Origin: JALYIM01 sp040003205
GTDB taxonomy: Bacteria > Acidobacteriota > Terriglobia > Terriglobales > Acidobacteriaceae
NCBI GenBank assembly: GCA_040003205.1
Contig: JBDUDA010000195.1
Coordinates: 1 to 5,986 of the forward strand
Reading direction: 5' to 3'
Length of the DNA stretch: 5,986 nt
Shown here piece after piece: positions 1 through 5,400 of this stretch. How positions within the stretch are numbered: position 1 is the stretch's first letter; every line of letters begins with the position of its first letter. The position numbers and the translations under genes are program-made. The notes under the pieces were generated by a model that was not told where the DNA came from, ran no database searches, and worked only from the letters and a program-made list of their open reading frames with translations.

Positions 1-33
1 CGATGCCTTCCGACGGAATGGTCGAATAATTTC

Positions 34-174
34 TGTCATGTTGAGCGAGAAAGTCGTTCGCGAAGCGAACGACTACGCAGTCGAAACATCCCTATACCGT
101 CGTCGAATTCAGCTGATAGGGGTCCTTCGACGCAAAGTCATTCGCAAGCGAATGACTTTTTGCTCAGGATGACA
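34..174. repeat. Large composite inverted repeat (REP/BIME-like), copy 1
   Basis: Two half-units of about 60 bp face each other around a centre at roughly 97-114. The outer ends are TGTCATGTTGAGC (34-46) and GCTCAGGATGACA (162-174), complementary except at two positions. Inside each arm is its own perfect hairpin: AGTCGTTCGC / GCGAACGACT (52-61 with 65-74, loop GAA) on the left, and a 12-bp stem (134-145 with 148-159, loop AA) on the right. Further in, GTCGAA and CCCTAT blocks of the left arm (about 80-95) match the reverse complement of 115-130. The two hairpins differ by one base pair changed on both sides, so pairing is kept. No transposase or coding signal is present. Similar ends recur at 828-959 and 2392-2445, so this is a dispersed family. 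I recall such repeats from Acidobacteriota genomes, but that is memory and not a search result. Confidence 0.85.
134..161 (+). terminator. Probable rho-independent terminator formed by the right hairpin of repeat copy 1
   Basis: A perfect stem, AAAGTCATTCGC pairing with GCGAATGACTTT around an AA loop, ends in five consecutive T (157-161). Counted as a 10-bp stem it has the full T tract of a plus-strand intrinsic terminator. It could end transcription of a gene lying left of the window. On the minus strand the hairpin is followed only by TTTGCG, so it would be weaker for transcripts from the 238-696 gene. It lies inside the repeat, so the terminator shape may be incidental. Confidence 0.4.
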
Positions 175-232
175 TTAGTTGGTTGCTCAGGATGACATTA
201 GTTGAGATGTCTCGGGGTGACTGTAGTTGAAA
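160..232. repeat. Three tandem copies of the repeat's outer end
   Basis: The 20-mer GCTCAGGATGACATTAGTTG occurs at 162-181 and again, identical, at 185-204, a period of 23 bp. A third, degenerate copy with CTCGGGGTGAC and TAGTTGA follows at about 208-232, spaced 25 bp. The unit is the right end of repeat copy 1 plus about 9 bp of flank, so this appears to be a local duplication of the repeat edge. It stops just before the stop codon of the minus-strand gene (238-240). Confidence 0.85.
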
Positions 233-237
233 TACTG

Positions 238-696
238 CTACTGAGGCGGGATTACTTTACTAATTTTGATCGTGTCGTTGCGAAGTGTCCCAACGAAGTC
301 CGCTCGGGTGCCGGCGAGCCTGGCCAAATCTGCCTCGCTCCCTTCTAGTTTGAAAACTCTGTCGCCGTCGACCAAGGCATACTTTGATCCGTTGCGGACG
401 CAAATACGGGTGCAGTCTGACGGGTTCTTTTCCTTATCAGTATGACGCGCTCCACAGTGATCGTCGGTGACGACGCCATGAAAAGTTTGTGGGCTAGTCT
501 CGGTCTGTGCGCCTATTTCGGATTGACCCGAGGCAAAGACTGCCGTAGCGCCGGCGAAGAGCATTGCTAAGCCCAAAGCTGCGGCGAAGGTCGAGATCCC
601 GCAATACAAGACGAGAGCCCACCAGCATGGTTTTTGATACCCGTCCTCAAGCAATTCATGACTCAGTTGTGCGCTGGCGGCCAAGGTAACTCCCAA
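238..696 (-). CDS. Small exported or membrane-anchored protein with a Cys/His cluster, function unknown
   Basis: The protein is 152 aa with a TTG start (694-696) and a TAG stop (238-240). The start is chosen because GAGGGA on the minus strand (708-703) lies 6 nt upstream. No in-frame ATG precedes Met45, which would delete most of the hydrophobic segment. Residues 1-24 are polar. Residues 25-55 form a hydrophobic stretch that could be a signal peptide, with a V-F-A site at 53-55, or a single N-terminal membrane anchor. A TTG at residue 15 or 16 would give a more ordinary signal peptide length. The rest is predicted to lie outside the cytoplasm. It holds D-D-H-C-G-A-R-H (78-85), then C95 and C99, so three Cys and two His are clustered. 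A segment with alternating short strands follows: KYALV (105-109), VFKL (114-117), GTL and TIKISKV (136-148). I recall similar small secreted proteins with a G-x-V-T-D-x-x-C-G start in Acidobacteriota, usually annotated hypothetical. The Cys/His cluster could bind a metal or form disulfides, but nothing here decides this. It is transcribed away from ispD. Confidence 0.75.
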   Translation of the reverse strand: MGVTLAASAQLSHELLEDGYQKPCWWALVLYCGISTFAAALGLAMLFAGATAVFASGQSEIGAQTETSPQTFHGVVTDDHCGARHTDKEKNPSDCTRICVRNGSKYALVDGDRVFKLEGSEADLARLAGTRADFVGTLRNDTIKISKVIPPQ

Positions 697-713
697 GGAA
701 TCGTCCCTCGGAT

Positions 714-743
714 ATTAAAGACGGCAACTTGTCTTCTGTTCAA
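714..743 (-). promoter_or_regulatory. Candidate sigma70-type promoter for the 238-696 gene
   Basis: On the minus strand, TTGAAC (743-738) and TTTAAT (719-714) are separated by 18 bp. The predicted transcript would start near 707, giving a very short leader. That start falls on the Shine-Dalgarno sequence (708-703), which counts against this exact placement. Each box matches consensus at only four or five of six positions. Confidence 0.3.
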
Positions 744-827
744 TACAGGGAATTACTGTAAAGCGACCGCGATGATACTGGACTCAGGTCTGGGTGGGGG
801 CTCAATTCAAAAGCTACAGCCGAAGGT

Positions 828-959
828 TGTCACCTCGAGTGGAGGAAAGCCGCTTGGCTTTGCGGAGTCGAGAGACCTGCTATTTGACGGGGAAAAAGCA
901 GGTCTCTCCACTCGGCTGTGTCTTCGTTGCACGAAGCCACGGCTCCGGTCGAGATGACA
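828..959. repeat. Palindromic intergenic repeat, copy 2 (variant ends)
   Basis: The outer arms TGTCACCTCGA (828-838) and TCGAGATGACA (949-959) are complementary with one mismatch. Three nested structures follow. A left hairpin pairs AAAGCC with GGCTTT (846-851 with 856-861). A central perfect 12-bp stem pairs GAGAGACCTGCT with AGCAGGTCTCTC (870-881 with 897-908, 15-nt loop). A right hairpin is centred on CTTCGT / ACGAAG (922-927 with 931-936) and extends outward with GTG/CAC. The plan is the same as copy 1: TGTCA end, small hairpin, inner arm, mirror image. The sequence after the first five bases is a different subtype. GGTT occurs immediately at both edges (825-828 and 960-963), which could be a 4-bp target duplication or chance. 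The rest of the 697-1042 gap holds only the two promoter candidates; nothing is seen in 744-827. Confidence 0.8.
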
Positions 960-1001
960 GGTTATTCTGAAATTAAGCCCGTGCCCAGGTCTGCTTCTGG
1001 T

Positions 1002-1030
1002 TTGAACTTGGCTCAGCGCCCACATATACT
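1002..1030 (+). promoter_or_regulatory. Sigma70-type promoter for ispD, giving a near-leaderless mRNA
   Basis: TTGAAC (1002-1007) and TATACT (1025-1030) are separated by exactly 17 bp. They match the -35 consensus at four of six bases and the -10 consensus at five of six. A start 6-8 bp past the -10 box would fall at about 1036-1038, only 5-7 nt before the ispD ATG at 1043. No Shine-Dalgarno-like purine run lies in the 20 bp before that ATG, which agrees with a leaderless or near-leaderless transcript. The promoter lies about 40 bp downstream of repeat copy 2. Confidence 0.6.
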
Positions 1031-1042
1031 GATCGCCCGCAA

Positions 1043-1771
1043 ATGAAGACGGTTGTAATCATCCCGGCTGCCGGATTGGGCACAAGAATGGCACCCATTC
1101 CCGGGGCGCGAAGCAAGAAAGTCACGCAATCCAAGCAATTTAAGGATTTGGCCGGCGTCCCAATAATTTTTCATACGCTGCGAAAGTTTGCATCGTGCGC
1201 CGAAGTTTCGGAAATGTACGTTGCGTTGCGCAAAAATGAGATCGCGGCTTTCCGCGCCCGTCTCGAAGTGGAAATGAAAGACATTCTGACAAAACCGGTG
1301 CAGTTGGTTGAGGGGGGAGATCATCGTCAGCAAACAGTCGCCAACGCGATGGCGGCTCTGACGGCGGCTTCAGATGATATTGTGCTTGTACATGACGCGG
1401 TTCGGCCTTTTGTCACTCACGAGATCATCAGGGAAGTTATCGAAGCGGCTCAAAAGTATGGGGCGGCGATCGCTGGGCTGCCGGCAGTGGATACGATAAA
1501 GCAGGTTGAACGCACCGCTAGCGGCGCTGTCATCACTGCAACGCTACCTCGAGAGCGCATCGTGATGGCGCAGACGCCGCAAGGTTTTCGATACGAAATT
1601 TTAAAAAAGGCTTTCGAAGAAGCGACGGCTGATGGCTTTATTGGAACCGACGAAGCGTCCCTGGTGGAGCGCGCCGGAAACAGAGTTATGGTGGTGATGG
1701 GTTCTCCGAAGAACATCAAGATCACGACCCCACAGGACATGGAGCTGGCGCAGTTCTATCACGCGAAATAA
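1043..1771 (+). CDS. ispD: 2-C-methyl-D-erythritol 4-phosphate cytidylyltransferase (IspD)
   Basis: IspD transfers CMP from CTP to 2-C-methyl-D-erythritol 4-phosphate, giving CDP-methylerythritol and pyrophosphate: step 3 of the cytosolic MEP isoprenoid pathway. The 242-aa product is of normal family length. The nucleotide-binding signature P-A-A-G-L-G-T-R-M spans residues 8-16, with R15 in the place of the catalytic Arg, followed by S-K-Q-F with K31. The loop between them is a few residues longer than in E. coli and rich in Lys/Arg. Also present are G-G-D-H-R-Q-Q-T-V (91-99), V-H-D-A-V-R-P-F (116-123; D118 and R121), D-T-I-K (150-153), A-Q-T-P-Q (176-180), T-D-E-A-S (202-206) and N-I-K-I-T (224-228; K226). 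No key residue is missing. The ATG at 1043 puts the core strand VVIIPAAG at the N terminus as usual for the family, although no Shine-Dalgarno is visible. ispF follows after 11 bp, implying co-transcription. IspD and IspF are separate proteins here, unlike the IspDF fusions of some proteobacteria. Confidence 0.96.
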   Translation: MKTVVIIPAAGLGTRMAPIPGARSKKVTQSKQFKDLAGVPIIFHTLRKFASCAEVSEMYVALRKNEIAAFRARLEVEMKDILTKPVQLVEGGDHRQQTVANAMAALTAASDDIVLVHDAVRPFVTHEIIREVIEAAQKYGAAIAGLPAVDTIKQVERTASGAVITATLPRERIVMAQTPQGFRYEILKKAFEEATADGFIGTDEASLVERAGNRVMVVMGSPKNIKITTPQDMELAQFYHAK

Positions 1772-1782
1772 TTTCTCTGAGA

Positions 1783-2328
1783 ATGCCGAAACCTCCAAAA
1801 CCCCGAGTGCCAAAACCTTTGCCCGCGAGGATTGGCTACGGTTGGGATTCACACGAATTCAAGCGTGGCATTCCTCTTAAAATCGGTGGCGTCACGTTGC
1901 AACATACCGCAGGACTCGGTGGACATTCAGATGGTGACGTGCTGCTACACGCGATCACGGATGCGCTGCTCGGGGCCATCGCCGGACCGGATATAGGAAT
2001 GTTGTTTTCGCCCTCTGACCCGCAATGGAAAGGGGCGGACTCCGCGTTATTTCTCGGTGAGGCGCTGAAGAGGGTAAAATCCACGGGCTATTCGGTAGCC
2101 AATCTGGATGCGACACTGATTCTCGCCGAACCAAAGATCGGGCCGCACGCGGAGTCCATCCGAAATCACGTTGCAGGGTTGCTCGGCATTCCAACGGATT
2201 GCGTGGGATTGAAGGCCAAAACTCCGGAAGGAATGGGAACCGACAACGCCGCCATCGCGCATGCTGCGGTGCTGCTGACTTGGAGCGGTTTTTCGCCGAA
2301 GATCTCCCGCAAGAAGTCCAGACACTAG
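1783..2328 (+). CDS. ispF: 2-C-methyl-D-erythritol 2,4-cyclodiphosphate synthase (IspF)
   Basis: IspF cyclises CDP-methylerythritol 2-phosphate to methylerythritol 2,4-cyclodiphosphate, releasing CMP: step 5 of the MEP pathway. The family is a cytosolic trimer with Zn at each active site. The 181-aa product has the metal ligands D22, H24 (in G-W-D-S-H) and H56, the H-S-D-G-D motif (48-52), T-D-A-L-L-G (59-64), D-I-G-x-L-F (70-75), W-K-G-A-D-S (82-87) and K-A-K-T-P-E (144-149; T147 and E149 match E. coli T133 and E135). Two things are unusual. Residues 1-14 form a Pro/Lys-rich extension before the usual R-I-G-Y-G start, and about 15 basic residues follow the normal C terminus. Where most family members have G-F-x-G-R-G-E-G-I, this protein has G-T-D-N-A-A-I-A-H, so the usual Arg and Glu are absent. 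The ATG at 1783 is the first start after the ispD stop; in-frame GTG (residue 9) and TTG (residue 13) are alternatives. The Shine-Dalgarno is weak (CTGAGA just upstream), so translational coupling to ispD is plausible. Confidence 0.95.
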   Translation: MPKPPKPRVPKPLPARIGYGWDSHEFKRGIPLKIGGVTLQHTAGLGGHSDGDVLLHAITDALLGAIAGPDIGMLFSPSDPQWKGADSALFLGEALKRVKSTGYSVANLDATLILAEPKIGPHAESIRNHVAGLLGIPTDCVGLKAKTPEGMGTDNAAIAHAAVLLTWSGFSPKISRKKSRH

Positions 2329-2349
2329 GACTCGCCGTTGGGCCGAGTC
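2329..2349 (+). other. Small hairpin directly after the ispF stop codon
   Basis: GACTCG (2329-2334) can pair with CGAGTC (2344-2349) around a 9-nt loop, starting one base after the TAG. No T tract follows, so it is not a standard rho-independent terminator. It may protect the 3' end, act with Rho, or be chance in GC-rich DNA. Confidence 0.25.
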
Positions 2350-2391
2350 GCTCGCTCGCAGATGCCTCTTCTTGCGTCACAAAACACACAA

Positions 2392-2445
2392 TGTCATGTT
2401 GAGCGGAGGGAGTCGCGAAAGCGACGCGCTGCGCTCAAGATGACA
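2392..2445. repeat. Compact palindromic repeat, copy 3, between ispF and mfd
   Basis: This 54-bp palindrome has outer arms TGTCATGTTGAGCG (2392-2405) and CGCTCAAGATGACA (2432-2445), complementary at 13 of 14 positions. An inner hairpin pairs GTCGC with GCGAC around a GAAA loop (2412-2425). The left 13 bases are identical to the left end of repeat copy 1 (34-46), and the inner AGTCG...CGAC stem resembles a shortened form of that copy's hairpin. It ends one base before the upstream candidate ATG of mfd (2447). No T tract follows, so it is not an obvious intrinsic terminator. A transcript reading from ispF into mfd would carry it as a stable stem-loop with a GNRA-type tetraloop. Confidence 0.85.
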
Positions 2446-2470
2446 AATGGTCCTGTTAAACTTAACTAGC

Positions 2471-5400
2471 ATGGTTCTGCCGTTTGTCCGCGATCTTTTC
2501 GTGGACCTGGAAAAGTTGCCCGCCTTTACGCGCGTATCCTCCCACTTTAGAGAGAATGCGGGGCGAATCCGTGTGTCCGGTCTCACGCCATCCGCCAAAG
2601 CGTTAACGCTGGTGCTATTGCAGAGAGTGGCTGGGCGTCCCATCGTAATTATCGAGCCGGAAAATCAGGCGGTGGACGAACTGATTCCGGTGCTGCAAGC
2701 CTTCCACGAGCTCGTCGGTGGCAGCGACCCCGGTTCTATTGTCGCGTTTCCTAATCGCGATGTTCTGCCCTTCCAAAGTCTCTCACCGCATCCAGAAATT
2801 CAGGAGGAGCGTGCCGTAGCGCTCTGGAAAATCGCCTCCGGAGCCGTGACCATGGTTGTTTTGCCGATCGCTGCTGCGGCTTTGCGGGTGCGTTCCGCGG
2901 ATTACTACGCGGACCTTGCGCGCACCATTCGGCGCGGAGAAGGGCTGGACACGGAGCCGCTGTTGCGGCATTTGAACACCGTTGGCTACACATCTACCGA
3001 CGTGGTGGAAATGCCCGGCGAGTATGCGCTGCGGGGCGGAATTCTCGACGTTTATTCTCCGGAGGCGGACCGTCCGGTGCGAATCGAGTTTTTTGGCGAT
3101 GAGGTCGATTCCATTCGGAAATTTGATCCCGCCACGCAGCGGTCTTCGAATCCCATGGACGAAGCATTGTTGTTGCCGCTGACTGAAACCCCCGTCACGG
3201 AAGAGACTCTGGCTGCAATTCACGGGCGGCTTTCTGGAAGACGTATCACTGGAGCGGAAGAGATTGTCGAGCAGGCCATGAAGGCAGGCGGTGTCACGGT
3301 TTTTCCGGGCTGGGAATTTTATGCGCCGCTTGCGGGAGCGCAATGCAGCATATTCGATCTATTGCCGGAAGCGCTGGTGGTGAACGACGAACCCGAGGTG
3401 CTCGCGCGGGAGTTCGATCACATTTGGACGCGCGTGGAAGAGGCGCACAAGCGCAGCGGAGTCGGCAACCTCGTGAAGCCCACCGATTTATATTTTCCTC
3501 CGGAAGAGCTGCTTCAGAAAATCGCTTCCATTCCCGGCGCCGATCTCGAGCATCTTGGGATTGAACGCAGCGATGGAAATGAATCCGTGACATTCCATTC
3601 GCAACCGGCTTCGCGCTTTCACGGATCCATCCCTGCTTTGTTGGAAGAAGTAAAAAAGCAAAGCGCGGAAAATCATCGCGTTCTCATCGCGGTGCCGAAT
3701 ATCGGAGAGGTCGAGCGGCTCGCGGACGCCTTCAGCGAAAACAGCGTCCCCTTTCGGCTTGGGAGCCGCACTCGCGGAGGAGAAAGTTACGCCGACGAAA
3801 CCGCATACTTTGCGGGAGAGTTGCTCGCCTCCACGCTGGCAAAGGCGTATGTACCGGACGGAGTGATTTTTCCGGACGCCAACCTCGCGATCTTCGGCGC
3901 ACGCGATCTTTTCGATGAATCTGAGTCGGTGGTCTCGCGCCCGCAGCGCAGCAAATCTAAAGTCTCGGCATTCCTCTCGGACTTCCGCGACCTCCAGGTT
4001 GGCGACTACGTGGTCCATGTGGAGCATGGAATCGGCCAATACCAAGGCCTGAAAGAAATAAACCAGGGCGACGGCAACGCGGAATTCATGTTGCTCGAAT
4101 ATGCCGAGGCCGCGCGCCTTTACGTGCCGCTCACGCGCCTCGACCTGATCCAAAAATATCGTTCTTCAGAAGGCGTCAAGCCGGCGCTGAACCATCTCGG
4201 CACTGCGACCTGGGCCAAAACCACGGCCCGTGTCAAAAAGGCCATGAAAGACATGACGGACGAGTTGCTCAAACTGTACGCCGAGCGCAAGACGGCGAAG
4301 GGACGGGCTTTCTCTACCGACAATGCATGGATGCGCGAGTTCGAAGACGCCTTCGAATACACCGAGACCGAAGATCAGGATCTCGCCATCGTTGATATGA
4401 AACGCGACATGGAGTCATCGCTACCCATGGATCGCCTCCTCTGCGGCGATGTGGGATATGGCAAAACAGAAATTGCCATGCGAGGCGCATTTAAGGCTGT
4501 AAACGACAACCGCCAGGTTGCAGTGTTAGCTCCGACGACTGTTCTTGCCTTTCAACATTTTGAAACTTTCAAGCGGCGGTTTGCGGCATTTCCCGTGACT
4601 ATCGAAATGATCAGCCGTTTCCGCACGCCCAGGCAACAGAAGGAAATTATCCAGAAAGTCGAAGCTGGCAAAGTAGACATCCTGATTGGCACCCATCGCC
4701 TGCTTTCAAAAGATATTAAGTTTTCTGATCTCGGATTGCTGGTGGTAGACGAAGAGCAGCGTTTCGGAGTCCGCCACAAAGAGCGTCTGAAACAGATGCG
4801 CAAAGAAGTGGATGTGTTGACCATGTCGGCCACTCCCATTCCGCGCACTTTGCATATGTCGCTCGTTGGACTGCGCGATATGAGCGTGATTGAAACGCCC
4901 CCAAAAGACAGGATTGCGGTGCAGACCGTGGTCGCTAGCTGGGATGAGAAGCTGATTCAATCTTCCATCGAGCAGGAATTAGATCGTGGCGGGCAAGTGT
5001 ATTTTGTCCATAACCGGGTTGAAAGTATATGGGAGATCGCCGCGAAATTGCAGTCGTTGGTTCCATGGGCGCGCATCGCTGTAGGCCATGGGCAAATGTC
5101 GCAGGGCGAACTTGAAAAAGTGATGATGAAGTTCATGCATCACGAGGCGGACATCCTGGTGGCGACGACGATTATTGAAAACGGCCTCGACATCCCTCTG
5201 TGCAACACGATTTTGATTAATCGCGCGGACCGGCTTGGACTCTCTGAACTTTATCAGTTGCGCGGGCGGGTGGGGCGATCGAACCGCCGTGCTTACGCTT
5301 ACCTGCTGTTGCCCGCGGATATCGAACTCACGCCTCTCGCGCGGCGGCGTCTGGCAGCGCTAAAAGAATTTTCAGACTTGGGCGCGGGATTCAAAATCGC

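Noticed and set aside
3..29. Possible last codons of an upstream plus-strand gene ending in TAA at 27-29
   Set aside because: Only nine codons are visible, with no family signal. The other two forward frames are also open here and run through the repeat. It would fit a terminator at 134-161 but cannot be supported.
1..195. Forward frames open across repeat copy 1
   Set aside because: The translations are Arg/Ser-rich products of palindromic DNA with no recognisable protein features.
34..232. CRISPR array
   Set aside because: The repeats are palindromic half-units and short 23-bp tandems without unique spacers of regular length, and no cas genes are present.
634..957. Plus-strand open frame of 107 aa
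   Set aside because: It overlaps the start of the minus-strand gene and reads through repeat copy 2. It has no Shine-Dalgarno and no protein-like composition.
1955..2389. Minus-strand open frame of 144 aa opposite ispF
   Set aside because: It is a shadow of ispF; its Ser/Arg/Pro-rich composition is typical of an antisense frame.
2372..2400. Promoter for mfd (TTGCGT, 17 bp, CATGTT)
   Set aside because: The -10 match is only three of six and lies in the palindrome arm. No better candidate was found, so the mfd promoter is left open.
3488..4153. Minus-strand open frame of 221 aa
   Set aside because: It lies entirely inside mfd, whose motifs are intact, and is a codon-usage shadow in GC-rich DNA. 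The same holds for the 165-aa and 186-aa minus-strand frames in mfd.
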